Assembly: GCA_004321905.1 (NCBI GenBank)
Contig: SCQF01000031.1
Location: 1 to 64,000, forward strand
Reading direction: 5' to 3'
Length of the DNA: 64,000 nt
Source: Verrucomicrobiota bacterium
Lineage (GTDB): Bacteria > Verrucomicrobiota > Kiritimatiellia > CAIQIC01
Each line of letters starts with the position of its first letter. The first letter of the stretch is position 1. Both the position numbers and the translations under genes were made by a program. Shown piece by piece: positions 24,539 to 33,667 of the stretch. The notes below the pieces were generated by a model that did no database searches, was not told where the DNA came from, and saw nothing but the letters and a program-made list of their open reading frames with translations.

Positions 24539-27500
24539 ATGAAGATCATGACCTCCACGGAAATTCGGCAGTCGTTCTTGGATTTCTTCAAATCCAAGCA
24601 ACATACGATTGTGACCTCCTCCAGCCTGATGCCGGACTCGCCGAACCTGCTGTTCACCAACGCGGGCATGAACCAGTTCGTGCCGATTTTCCTCGGCCAG
24701 CTCCCGTGCCCCTATCAGCCCGGCCGCGCCGCCGACACCCAGAAGTGCATCCGCGCCGGCGGCAAGCACAACGACCTCGAGGACGTGGGGCTCGACACCT
24801 ATCACCACACCTTCTTCGAGATGCTCGGCAACTGGAGCTTCGGCAATTATTTCAAGAAGGACGCCATCGAGTGGGCGTGGGAACTCCTGACGCAGGTCTG
24901 GCATTTCCCGCCGGCGCGCCTCTTCGCCACGGTCTATTCGCCCGACAAAGCCAAGAACGATCCCTCGGACTTCGACCAGGAAGCCTACGACATCTGGGCC
25001 GGCATCTTCACCAAGGCCGGACTCGATCCGAAGGTGCACATCGTCAACGGCAACAAGAAGGACAATTTCTGGATGATGGGCGAGACCGGCCCGTGCGGCC
25101 CGTGCTCGGAAATCCACATGGACCTCACGCCCGGCGGCGACACGCACGGCTCGCTCGTCAACAAGGGCAGCGCCGAGTGCATCGAGATCTGGAACCTCGT
25201 CTTTATCCAGTTCAACGCCAACGCCGATGGCTCCTTCGTCGCGCTGCCCGCGCGGCACGTGGATACCGGCATGGGCTTTGAGCGTGTCAGCGGCATCGTC
25301 CAGTGCACGCGCGGCTTCACCGACTTCACGCACGTCATCTCCAACTACGAGAGCGACGTCTTCCGCCCACTGTTCGACGAGCTGCAAAAACTTTCCGGCC
25401 AGCGCTACACCTCCACGCTGCCCGCTGCCGGCACCACCGGCGCCAGCGAGCAGGAAAAAATTGATGTCGCCTTCCGCGTCATCGCCGACCACATCCGCAC
25501 GCTCTCCTTCGCCATCGCCGATGGCATCGTCCCCGGCAACACCGACCGTAACTACGTCCTGCGCCGCATCCTGCGCCGCGCCGTCCGCTACGGCCGCACG
25601 CTCGGCTTCCACGAACCTTTCTTCTTCAGGCTCGTGGATGTCCTCGCCGAAAAAATGGGCGACATCTTCCCTGAAATCCGTGCGAAGAAAGACCAGGTCC
25701 AAGCCGTCATCCGCACCGAGGAGGAGGCGTTCAACCGGACGCTGGATCGCGGGATCGAGATGTTCAACGCGGAGTCGGAAGCTCTACTCCGGGGAGCGCA
25801 CGCGCCCTCGCGGGCGGTTGACCGCGCCCTCGCGGGCAGCACAGGCACCAGCGAAGCGAAATACTCACGCCGCAATCTGCCCCACTTTGAACGACCGTGG
25901 GCAAAATACGCTGTGGCTTTTTCTACACAGGAACGACGCTCGCTGACACCGACCGAACGCGATCTGGTCATGCAAAGTCTGATGTATACGCACGAACATC
26001 AGCAGTGCGAATTGTATGCGGCGTGTGTCATGCCCGATCACGTTCACCTGCTGTTCGAGCCGCAAGTTAAGGCGACGAACGAAAAAGGCGATCCCGTTTT
26101 CTGGCCTGTCAGCGAAATTCTGCAAGGCATCAAATCCTCCAGCGCCCACGCCATCAACAAACTCACCGGGCAAAAAGGACCGGTTTGGGAAAAGGAATCC
26201 TTCGATCGCTTGATCCGTTCTGATTCGGATTTGCAGGAAAAATTTCATTATATCTGCGGTAATCCGTGGAAGAACAATATCGTCAAGGCGGACGAGGATT
26301 ATCGTTGGCTCTGGACTCAAGGAATGTCGGCGGCGGGGGCGCCGCCGACCGCACGCGAGGGCGCGTGCACTCCCCGGATTTCCGGCGATTTTGCTTTCAA
26401 GCTCTACGACACCTACGGCTTCCCGCTCGACCTGACCGAGCTGATGGCGCGCGAACGCGGGCTGACGGTGGACACGGCGGGGTTTGAGAAGCTGATGGCC
26501 AAGCAGAAGGCCCGCGCCCGCGCCGCGCAGAAGAAAGAAATCATCGAGGTCTCGCAGATCAAATCCGATGTCGCGACGAAATTCCTCGGCTACGACCAGA
26601 CCGCCGTCACGGTCAAGGTGCAGGACGTGCTCAACATCAAGGGCCGCACTGCGATCATCCTCGATGCGACTGCGTGCTACGCCGAGATGGGCGGACAGGT
26701 GGGTGATCGTGGCGAGCTGGAAGGCCACGGTCAGTTGTGGCGGATTGTGGATACGCAGAAGGCCGGCAACGCGTGGCTGCATTTCCTCGAGGGCGCGGAG
26801 GCGCCGGCCGCCGGCGCCGAGCTGCGGCTCTCCGTGGATGTGGCGCGCCGTAACGCGATCCAGCGGCACCACACGGCGACGCATCTGCTGCACTGGGCGC
26901 TGCACAAGGTCGTCAGCCCGGACGCCGTGCAGAAGGGTTCCTTCGTCGGCCCGGACAAGCTGACGTTCGACTTCAGCAGCGCGGCGCTGACGCCCGCGCA
27001 GCTCGTCGAGGTGGAGCGCGCGGTCAACGAGCGCATCCTCGAAAACGCGCCGGTGTGCTGGCAGGAAAAACCCTATGCGGAGATCAAGACGCATAAAGAG
27101 ATCACGCAGTTTTTCGGCGAGAAATATGGCGAGGTCGTCCGCGTCGTGCAGGTGGGCGGGCAGCCGGGCGCGCTCGATGGCTGGTCCATGGAGCTGTGCG
27201 GCGGCACGCACGTGCGCGCCACGGGCGATATCGGCCAGTTCCGCATCGTCGCGGAAAGCTCTGTCTCCGCCGGTATCCGGCGCATCGAGGCCGTGTGTGG
27301 TATGGCCGCGTGGGACTATGCGCGGCGCGAGCACGAACTGCTGCACACGGTCGCACAGCGCTTGAGCGCCGCACCGGAGGACGTACCCGTTCGCGTCGAG
27401 GCGCTGGCCGAGCATGCGAAGAAGCTCGAAAAGGAATTGAAACAGAAGTCCGCCGAGAGTGCGCGTGGCCGCACCGATGAATTGATCGCGAAGGCACAGC

Positions 27501-27835
27501 CGGTTGCGGGCATCAGCCTGATCGCCGCCGATGCGGGCGAGCTGGATGCCGACGCGCTCCGCGGCTTGCACGACGGCATCCGCGAGAAGCGGCCCGACGA
27601 TCTGATCGTACTCGGCGGTGCGGCGGATGGGAAAGTTTCGTTCATTGCCAGCGCGCCGGAGGCGCTGTGCAAGCGCGGCGTCCATTGCGGCAAGCTGATC
27701 GGCGCAGTCGCGAAGATCGCGGGCGGCGGCGGCGGCGGCAAGCCCGACAAAGCGCAGGCCGGCGGTAAAGACCCGACCAAAGTTGCCGAGGCCATCGCCA
27801 AAGTTGCTGAACTGCTCGCGCCGATGGTGAAATGA
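24539..27835 (+). CDS. alaS: Alanyl-tRNA synthetase interrupted in frame by a RAYT-like domain
   Basis: The reading frame is intact at 1098 residues, against about 880-900 for normal AlaS. Host parts are complete: the class II catalytic domain (residues 1-416, including CIRAGGKHNDLEDVG and GETGPCGPCSE), KLYDTYGFPLDLTEL after the insert, the editing domain zinc ligands HHTATH and CGGTH, and a C-Ala domain with a Gly-rich linker. Residues about 417-613 are foreign, a Y1/HUH transposase domain (see the mobile element entry). AAAGGTG precedes the start. AlaS is normally single-copy and essential, so either the fusion tolerates the insert or a second copy exists outside this window. Confidence 0.93.
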   Translation: MKIMTSTEIRQSFLDFFKSKQHTIVTSSSLMPDSPNLLFTNAGMNQFVPIFLGQLPCPYQPGRAADTQKCIRAGGKHNDLEDVGLDTYHHTFFEMLGNWSFGNYFKKDAIEWAWELLTQVWHFPPARLFATVYSPDKAKNDPSDFDQEAYDIWAGIFTKAGLDPKVHIVNGNKKDNFWMMGETGPCGPCSEIHMDLTPGGDTHGSLVNKGSAECIEIWNLVFIQFNANADGSFVALPARHVDTGMGFERVSGIVQCTRGFTDFTHVISNYESDVFRPLFDELQKLSGQRYTSTLPAAGTTGASEQEKIDVAFRVIADHIRTLSFAIADGIVPGNTDRNYVLRRILRRAVRYGRTLGFHEPFFFRLVDVLAEKMGDIFPEIRAKKDQVQAVIRTEEEAFNRTLDRGIEMFNAESEALLRGAHAPSRAVDRALAGSTGTSEAKYSRRNLPHFERPWAKYAVAFSTQERRSLTPTERDLVMQSLMYTHEHQQCELYAACVMPDHVHLLFEPQVKATNEKGDPVFWPVSEILQGIKSSSAHAINKLTGQKGPVWEKESFDRLIRSDSDLQEKFHYICGNPWKNNIVKADEDYRWLWTQGMSAAGAPPTAREGACTPRISGDFAFKLYDTYGFPLDLTELMARERGLTVDTAGFEKLMAKQKARARAAQKKEIIEVSQIKSDVATKFLGYDQTAVTVKVQDVLNIKGRTAIILDATACYAEMGGQVGDRGELEGHGQLWRIVDTQKAGNAWLHFLEGAEAPAAGAELRLSVDVARRNAIQRHHTATHLLHWALHKVVSPDAVQKGSFVGPDKLTFDFSSAALTPAQLVEVERAVNERILENAPVCWQEKPYAEIKTHKEITQFFGEKYGEVVRVVQVGGQPGALDGWSMELCGGTHVRATGDIGQFRIVAESSVSAGIRRIEAVCGMAAWDYARREHELLHTVAQRLSAAPEDVPVRVEALAEHAKKLEKELKQKSAESARGRTDELIAKAQPVAGISLIAADAGELDADALRGLHDGIREKRPDDLIVLGGAADGKVSFIASAPEALCKRGVHCGKLIGAVAKIAGGGGGGKPDKAQAGGKDPTKVAEAIAKVAELLAPMVK
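25789..26377 (+). mobile_element. RAYT3 element inserted in frame in alaS
   Basis: Imperfect inverted repeats at both ends start CCGGGGAG and continue GCACGCGCCCTCGCG (25789-25822, complement 26344-26377). The right end also forms the hairpins GTCGGCGGC/GCCGCCGAC and GCACGCG/CGCGTGC. Between them, one open frame shared with alaS encodes a Y1 transposase domain: RRNLPHFERPWAKYAVAF, HUH motif MPDHVHLLF (His at fusion residues 501 and 503) and nucleophile segment FHYICGNPWK (Tyr 571). There is no ATG or TTG in frame before the domain, so it can only be translated as part of AlaS or from a downstream GTG. It belongs to a different RAYT subfamily from RAYT1 and RAYT2. Confidence 0.88.
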
Positions 27836-27837
27836 TT

Positions 27838-27857
27838 TTTTCCAGGGCTTGGAAAAA
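27838..27857. repeat. Single TTCCAA palindrome between alaS and purQ
   Basis: TTTTCCAGGGCTTGGAAAAA, centred at 27847, lies in the 24-bp gap between the two convergent stop codons. Confidence 0.8.
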
Positions 27858-27859
27858 CG

Positions 27860-28660
27860 TCACGTCAACTTCAAAAACTGCACGGCGTTTTGGAAAATCT
27901 TCAGGCCGGCGCCTTGCGAGGGCAGTTCGCCGCGCAGCTTTTGCAGATCCCACTGCGGATGATTTTCCGGGAAGAGATAGGCTTCCGGGTGCGGCATCAG
28001 GCCGAAGACGCGGCCGGTCGGGTCGCACAGGCCGGCGATGGCGTTGAGCGAGCCGTTCGGGTTGAGCGGGAATTTGTCGGTTGCCGCGCCGGTCGCGGGA
28101 TCGGCGTAGCGGCAGGGCACGCAGCCGAGCCGCTCCATGCGGTCGAGCAGTGCGTGGTCGAGCGTGAAGACCTTGCCCTCGCCGTGGCGGATCGGCAGCG
28201 GCATCGGGCCGAGGCCGCGCGTGAAGACACACGGTGATTGCTCCTCGAAACGCAACGTGACCCAGAAATTCTGGAACGCGCCGCAGTCGTTGTGCATCAG
28301 CGCGACGCTCTGCGTGAAGTAATTGTTGTCGAGCCCCGGCAGCAGGCCGAGCTTGGTCATGATCTGGAAACCGTTGCACACGCCGAGGATCAGCTTGCCA
28401 TCGGCGATGAACTTGGCGAGATCGGCCTGCATGTGGTGGCGGACGCGCGCGCCGAACGCGAGGCCGGAGCCCATGTGATCGCCATAGGAGAAGCCGCCGA
28501 TGAACATTAGCCCGGCGTAGTCGTGCAGGCGTGTGGGCCGCTCGATCAGGTCGTTGAGGTGGACCAGTTCCGGCGCCGCGCCGGCGAGCGTCCACGCGTG
28601 CGACGATTCCGCTTCGCAGTTGAGGCCATAGCCGGTGATGATCAAAATTTTCGGATTCAT
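27860..28660 (-). CDS. purQ: FGAM synthetase glutaminase subunit PurQ
   Basis: A 266-residue class I glutamine amidotransferase that supplies ammonia to PurL. It shows ILIITGYGLNCEAES at the start, the nucleophile elbow LGVCNGFQIM and the C-terminal His-Glu of MPHPEAY, with the MPLPIRHGEGK block. The sequence resembles the longer PurQ type. I chose the ATG at 28660 because the longer frame continues into an inverted repeat. purL lies upstream on the same strand, separated only by the GxxExxY cassette. Confidence 0.93.
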   Translation of the reverse strand: MNPKILIITGYGLNCEAESSHAWTLAGAAPELVHLNDLIERPTRLHDYAGLMFIGGFSYGDHMGSGLAFGARVRHHMQADLAKFIADGKLILGVCNGFQIMTKLGLLPGLDNNYFTQSVALMHNDCGAFQNFWVTLRFEEQSPCVFTRGLGPMPLPIRHGEGKVFTLDHALLDRMERLGCVPCRYADPATGAATDKFPLNPNGSLNAIAGLCDPTGRVFGLMPHPEAYLFPENHPQWDLQKLRGELPSQGAGLKIFQNAVQFLKLT

Positions 28661-28667
28661 AAATTTC

Positions 28668-29104
28668 AGCCACAAAGAGGCACAAGATTCACAACGTTTC
28701 AAATGCCTCACAATTTAAATTTTCGTATCTCCAGTTTGGGTGCACCAAAATTGATAAGCAAGCCGTGCTCCATCCGGCAAGCACGCAGATAACCCAGCAG
28801 TTGGACAATGTGTTCGCTGGCTAATGCCTTGCAAGCTTTGAGTTCTACAATCAAACAGTCTTCCACAAACAAATCGGCAACATATTCACCCAAGATCGTT
28901 CCATCTTCGTCGTAAACTTTCAGCGGGACTTGTTGCTCAACTTTGATTCCGGCCTGACGCAACCGGTGTGCCAAGCCATTTTCATAAACCTTTTCAAGAT
29001 GACCATGGCGCAGAAAGCGATGCAGAGCCAGACTTGTTCCTCGAATTACATCACAAAGTTTGAAGACATCTTTCATCTTGTGAGTTTTGTGCTTTTTTGT
29101 GGCT
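28668..29104. mobile_element. Inverted-repeat-bounded cassette carrying a GxxExxY gene
   Basis: 27-bp imperfect arms (AGCCACAAAGAGGCACAAG at 28668 and its complement ending GTGCTTTTTTGTGGCT at 29104) enclose a single gene. The cassette fills the purQ-purL gap and its right arm overlaps the purL stop codon. Empty versions of the same arms occur at 24359-24412 and 39600-39654. Confidence 0.62.
28708..29076 (-). CDS. GxxExxY family protein
   Basis: A 122-residue protein with the name-giving motif GHLEKVYENGLAHRL and a later VADLFVEDCLIVELKA, which has the D-x(n)-E-x-K spacing of PD-(D/E)XK nuclease folds. The biochemical function is not known. It is flanked by inverted repeats and sits in the purQ-purL gap, in the same way as the bS23-like gene sits between purB and purM. 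I regard both as passengers. Confidence 0.9.
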   Translation of the reverse strand: MKDVFKLCDVIRGTSLALHRFLRHGHLEKVYENGLAHRLRQAGIKVEQQVPLKVYDEDGTILGEYVADLFVEDCLIVELKACKALASEHIVQLLGYLRACRMEHGLLINFGAPKLEIRKFKL

Positions 29105-32087
29105 AAATCCCCGCCAAGGTTTTCTTAAAGTTTTTGCGGAGCGCGTCGAGGTCGCTTTCGATCAGTGTGCGTTTGGCGGTGGCGAGCTTCAGCGTACGCG
29201 TGGCGGCGACGGTACCGACGCGGGCGCAGGGCACGCCCCGGAAAGCGGTTTCGAGCGTGGCGGCTTGCTCCGGCGCGCAGGTGACGACGAACCGGCTGTT
29301 CGATTCGGCAAAGAGCAGCGCGTCGTCGGATAGCTTGCCGCTCTGCGGCACGGCGTCGAGGGTGATTTCCGCGCCGAGGTCGCCACCGAGTACGGCGAGC
29401 GCAAACGCGACGGCGAGCCCGCCGAGCGTCGGCGTATGCGAGCTGTGCAGCAGGCCGGCTTCGATCACCGCGTTCATCGCGCGGTAGGTGGCCAGCGCAC
29501 GCGGGACGTCGAGGCGCGGCACGGTGCCGCCATAGTTGGCGGGCGTACCCTGCTCGGCGGCGAGCCAGCGGTGGAATTCCGAGGCGCCGAGTTCGTCCTG
29601 CGTCAGGCCGATCACATAAATCAAATCGCCCGCCTGCTTGAAGTGCATCGTCACGGCTTTGCGCACGTCGTCCATCTTCGCGATGGTCGAGAAGAGCACC
29701 GTCGGCGGGATGGAAATTTTCCGTCCGCCGCGGACGGAATCGTTCTTCATGCTGTCCTTGCCGGAGATCGGCGGGACGAGGTAGGCGGTGCAGACATCGA
29801 AGAGCGCCTGGTTGGCGCGGACGAGCTGCGCCATCTTATAGGGGCCGTCGGGAGTCTTCTCGGAGAGCACGGGGTCGGGCCAACAGAAGTTATCGAGGCC
29901 CGCGATCTGGCCGAGCTTACCGCCGACGCTGACGACGCGGCGGACGGCTTCGTCAATCACGCTCGCCATCATCGCGTAGGTGTCGAGGTCGGAGAAGAAC
30001 GGGTTGATGCCCTCGGCGAGAATGATGCCGGCGTTCGAGGCATACTCGACGCGCATCACGGTCGCGTCGCTGGGCATGTCGCTCTGCACGCCGACGAACG
30101 GTTTGACGACGCTCAAGCCTTTGACCTCGCCGTCGTACTGGCGCGACTTGAATTCCTTCGAGCAGACGTTGAGCGCGCCGAGCAGGCCGAGCAGCGCGTG
30201 GTTGCGGTTGCCGGCGCGCAGCGGCGCGGGCGCAGCGATCTGCGGCGGCTGCCAGCGCGCCTCGATCTCCATCTTGGGGCAGCCGTCGTGCAGAAAATCC
30301 ATTTCGATGCGGCCGACGAAGCGGTCGCCGTACTTCACCACGAACGCGCCGCTGTCGGTAAACGTGCCGATGACGTTCGCCTCGACATCGCGCCGCTTGG
30401 CGAGCGCGAGAAACGCGGTGATATTTTCCGGCTGCACCGCGAGGCTCATGCGCTCCTGCGCCTCGGAGAGCAGGATCTCCCACGGCTGGAGGCCTTCGTA
30501 TTTCAGCGGCGCCTTGGCGAGGTCAATTTCCGCGCCGCCGCTCATGCTGCTCATCTCGCCGAGCGACGAGCTCAGGCCGCCCGCGCCATTATCGGTCAGC
30601 GCGCGGAAGAGGCCGAGGTCGCGCGCCTCCATCAAAAATTCGTACATCTTGCGCTGTGTGATCGGGTCGCCAATTTGCACCGCCTGCGCCGGCGATTCGT
30701 GGCGCAGCTCCTCGGAGGAGAACGTCGCGCCGTGGATGCCGTCCTTGCCGATGCGGCCGCCGCACATGACGATGGCGTCGCCGGGGAAAATTTCTTTGCG
30801 TTCGGAAGGCCGCCCTTGCAGTGTGCGCGGAATTTTTCCGATCGTGCCGCAATAAACCAGCGGCTTGCCAAGGTAGCGCTCGTCGAACCGCTCGAAGCCG
30901 CGCGTCCACGGAATACCGCTCTGGTTGCCGCCATCAATCACGCCTTGATGCACACCGTCGCGGATGCGGCGCGGATGCATCAGGCCCGCGGGCAGTTCGC
31001 CCTCGAAGAACGGCGAGCCGAAGCAATAGCCCCACGTATTGCAGACCAGCTCGCAGCCCATGCCCGTGCCCATCGGGTCGCGGTTGACGCCGACGATGCC
31101 GGTGATCGCGCCGCCGTAGGGATCGAGCGCCGACGGGCTGTTGTGCGTCTCGCACTTGAACGAGACGTTGTACTTGTCGTTGAACCGGATGATACCCGCG
31201 TTATCGGTGAAGACGCTGACGAGCCAGTCCACGTCCGCGCGGATTTTTTCCGTCGCCGCGCGGATGAACGTCTTGAACAGCGACTCGATCACCTGCTCAC
31301 GACCCTGCTCATCCACGTAACGGACGCGCGCCGCGAAAATCTTGTGCTTGCAGTGCTCGCTCCACGTCTGCGCGAGGCACTCAAGCTCGACATCGGTCGG
31401 CTGATCCGGCAGACCCAGCGTGGCGCGTGCCGCGCGTACGTCGGGGCGGTTGAAGTAGTCGCGAATCGCGTACATCTCCGCGAGGCTTAACGAAAGGATG
31501 CCGTCGCGGCTGATCTTCATCAGGTCGGCATCGGAACCGCCGAGGTCATAGGCGTGAACGCTCGCCGCGGTGTGATCACGGATCACCGGCGGCTCCGCGT
31601 CCGCCGGCGCTGCGGCCCATTCCTCGGCTGAAAAAACGCGGATGGACTGGATCAACTCGTTCGCCAGCAGATCGCGACCGAGCCGCTGCACCTGCTCGCG
31701 CGTCAACGCGCCCTTGAGCAGATATTGCACGCCGGTATAAACGCCTTCCTGCGCCGTCAGCGGGCGGCCGATGGTGTCGGTGACGACCTCCTGCGCCGTG
31801 CGGCCGAGATTGTCGGTGACGCCCGGCTTGAAACTTGTCTCGACCAGCCAGTCGAACGCCGGCGCGGCCAGCCGACCGATCGCGGAGCGCGCGATGACCG
31901 GGTCGGTGAAAATCTTCTGTACCTCGCGCAACTGCTTTGGCTTGAGGTCCACATCCACCTTGAAGACGTCGCGCGACGTACAGGACGTCACCGGGAGATG
32001 AAAAAAGTTACGCGCCCGATGGGCGACGCCCGCGCCGCGCCCGTCGTGGACGCCGCGCTTCAGAGCAATTTCGATGCGATGAGCCAT
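29103..32087 (-). CDS. purL: Phosphoribosylformylglycinamidine synthase, synthetase subunit
   Basis: A 994-residue ATP-dependent synthetase of the mid-length PurL type that works with a separate PurQ. The N-terminal 200 residues are a PurS-like/FGAR-AT linker region. LAQTWSEHCKHKIFAARV is the conserved active-site His segment. KCETHNSPSALDPYGGAITG and GIVGVNRDPMGTG form the ATP site, and DNGAGGLSSSLGEM and SGKDSMKND mark the second half. There is no C-terminal glutaminase domain, in keeping with purQ next door. The ATG at 32087 is preceded by AGGTGA. The extra residues of the longer frame translate the TTCCAA pair. Confidence 0.94.
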   Translation of the reverse strand: MAHRIEIALKRGVHDGRGAGVAHRARNFFHLPVTSCTSRDVFKVDVDLKPKQLREVQKIFTDPVIARSAIGRLAAPAFDWLVETSFKPGVTDNLGRTAQEVVTDTIGRPLTAQEGVYTGVQYLLKGALTREQVQRLGRDLLANELIQSIRVFSAEEWAAAPADAEPPVIRDHTAASVHAYDLGGSDADLMKISRDGILSLSLAEMYAIRDYFNRPDVRAARATLGLPDQPTDVELECLAQTWSEHCKHKIFAARVRYVDEQGREQVIESLFKTFIRAATEKIRADVDWLVSVFTDNAGIIRFNDKYNVSFKCETHNSPSALDPYGGAITGIVGVNRDPMGTGMGCELVCNTWGYCFGSPFFEGELPAGLMHPRRIRDGVHQGVIDGGNQSGIPWTRGFERFDERYLGKPLVYCGTIGKIPRTLQGRPSERKEIFPGDAIVMCGGRIGKDGIHGATFSSEELRHESPAQAVQIGDPITQRKMYEFLMEARDLGLFRALTDNGAGGLSSSLGEMSSMSGGAEIDLAKAPLKYEGLQPWEILLSEAQERMSLAVQPENITAFLALAKRRDVEANVIGTFTDSGAFVVKYGDRFVGRIEMDFLHDGCPKMEIEARWQPPQIAAPAPLRAGNRNHALLGLLGALNVCSKEFKSRQYDGEVKGLSVVKPFVGVQSDMPSDATVMRVEYASNAGIILAEGINPFFSDLDTYAMMASVIDEAVRRVVSVGGKLGQIAGLDNFCWPDPVLSEKTPDGPYKMAQLVRANQALFDVCTAYLVPPISGKDSMKNDSVRGGRKISIPPTVLFSTIAKMDDVRKAVTMHFKQAGDLIYVIGLTQDELGASEFHRWLAAEQGTPANYGGTVPRLDVPRALATYRAMNAVIEAGLLHSSHTPTLGGLAVAFALAVLGGDLGAEITLDAVPQSGKLSDDALLFAESNSRFVVTCAPEQAATLETAFRGVPCARVGTVAATRTLKLATAKRTLIESDLDALRKNFKKTLAGI

Positions 32088-32163
32088 GATGAAGTCACCT
32101 GTTGAAAAACGCGGTGTATCATGCCGGAAAAAATCGCGCTGGCAAGCCTGCGAAAACGGCGCG

Positions 32164-32214
32164 TTTTCCAAACCTTGGAAAGTCGAAACATTACTTTTTC
32201 CAAGCCTTGGAACC
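32164..32214. repeat. Paired TTCCAA palindromes (purL-mnmE gap)
   Basis: TTTTCCAAACCTTGGAAA centred at 32173 and TTTTTCCAAGCCTTGGAA centred at 32205, 32 bp apart, between divergent genes. Confidence 0.88.
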
Positions 32215-32302
32215 ATGCGTATCATTTCGCATGTTTATCCGCCCCGGCGGGTTGTACGCCAGTGTTTTGCTGCTACAATGCATCGCGACTTCTTTTGGTT
32301 TT

Positions 32303-33667
32303 ATGACAGCCAACGACACGATAGCTGCGATTGCCACCGCCAGCGGCGATGGTGGAATCGCCATCATTCGGATTTCCGGACCGCAAGCGCTGGAAATTGC
32401 GGATCGTGTTTTTCGTTGTAAAGGTTTGCTGCCATCGAAACGGCCCACGCACACGATCATCCATGGACACATTGTTGCCGGCGATCAGTCTGTGGATGAA
32501 GGACTGCTTTTGATCATGCGCGCGCCCAAAAGTTATACATGTGAAGACGTGGTGGAATTACATAGTCATGGCGGTATGGTGACGCCCAAACTGGCTTTGC
32601 GTGCCGTATTACAGGCCGGAGCGCGGATGGCCGAACCGGGTGAGTTCACCTACCGTGCTTTCATCAATGGTCGCATGGACCTCGTACAAGCGGAATCTGT
32701 GAATGATTTGATCCGTTCGCGGTCGGAGCGGGCCGCGCGCTTGGCCCTTGAACAGATGGAAGGCCAGCTCAGCAGGCAATTCAACGATATTTATCAGAAT
32801 CTGCTTTCCATCGCCGCCGATTTGGAAGCCACGCTGGATTTCCCAGATGATGAACTACCGCCGGCTGTGTTGCCCGATATAGCCACGAGAATAAATTGCA
32901 GTGTATTGAAAATAAACGAGTTACTTGCGCGTTGGCAAGATGGTCACCGCTTGCGCGAAGGCCTTTCGGTGGTGATCGCAGGCCGTCCTAATGTTGGTAA
33001 ATCAAGCTTGTTGAACGCACTGCTGGGCAAAGAACGCGCCATTGTCTCCCACCAACCGGGAACAACGCGCGATTTTATTGAAGAGATTTACGTCATTGAT
33101 GGTGTGCCGCTTAGAATCGTAGATACGGCTGGATTGAGGGAAACAGAATGCGCCATCGAGCAGGAAGGCGTACGTCGTACGCACGACCAAATAAGGCGGG
33201 CCAATTTTTATTTATACCTGCTAGACGCATCTGCCCCCATTCAGGATGACGACCTTGAAAACATCGCCAAGCTTCCCAAAGATCGTTGCATTCTTGTGCT
33301 CAACAAAATTGATCTTGGAAAATCCATACAAAAACAGCTCTGTGAAGGACCGCTTGTTGTCGAAATATCTATAAAGCAAAATATTGGCATAGAATTAATT
33401 AAAGAATATATAAATGTTTTAATAGGAAGATTTATAAATCTTGAATCCTTGCCGGACGCCGTCATCTCAGAACGACATTATCATTGCCTGAATAAGGCAC
33501 GCCATGAGCTACAAAACAGCTTGGATGCCATAAAATCAGGTAACGATCAGTTAATCTCTGCGCATCATATTCGCCAAGCTATCGGCCTAATTGGCACGAT
33601 AACCGGTAGCGACACATCAGAAGATATCCTATCAGCCGTCTTCGCTAAATTTTGCATAGGGAAATGA
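32303..33667 (+). CDS. mnmE: tRNA modification GTPase MnmE (TrmE)
   Basis: A 454-residue GTPase that works with MnmG to install (carboxymethyl)aminomethyl groups on wobble uridine 34. The N-terminal domain starts [20 protein letters not shown]. The G domain has [20 protein letters not shown] and NKIDL. The C-terminal FCIGK motif with its functional Cys is present. The ATG at 32303 aligns with family starts, though no clear ribosome binding site precedes it. The gene is visibly AT-richer than its neighbours. Its stop overlaps the mnmG start as ATGA. Confidence 0.95.
   Translation: MTANDTIAAIATASGDGGIAIIRISGPQALEIADRVFRCKGLLPSKRPTHTIIHGHIVAGDQSVDEGLLLIMRAPKSYTCEDVVELHSHGGMVTPKLALRAVLQAGARMAEPGEFTYRAFINGRMDLVQAESVNDLIRSRSERAARLALEQMEGQLSRQFNDIYQNLLSIAADLEATLDFPDDELPPAVLPDIATRINCSVLKINELLARWQDGHRLREGLSVVIAGRPNVGKSSLLNALLGKERAIVSHQPGTTRDFIEEIYVIDGVPLRIVDTAGLRETECAIEQEGVRRTHDQIRRANFYLYLLDASAPIQDDDLENIAKLPKDRCILVLNKIDLGKSIQKQLCEGPLVVEISIKQNIGIELIKEYINVLIGRFINLESLPDAVISERHYHCLNKARHELQNSLDAIKSGNDQLISAHHIRQAIGLIGTITGSDTSEDILSAVFAKFCIGK

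Noticed and set aside
25789-26377. The alaS insert as an intein
   Set aside because: There are no splicing residues (Cys/Ser at the start, His-Asn at the end) or Hedgehog/intein motifs. The insert carries HUH and Tyr motifs and REP-like ends instead.
25865-27685. 606-codon minus-strand open frame opposite alaS
   Set aside because: Antisense shadow of alaS and the RAYT insert; no recognisable domains.
29436-31490. 684-codon plus-strand open frame opposite purL
   Set aside because: It is a shadow of the GC-rich purL codons: no family motif, no ribosome binding site, and the opposite strand is a complete PurL.
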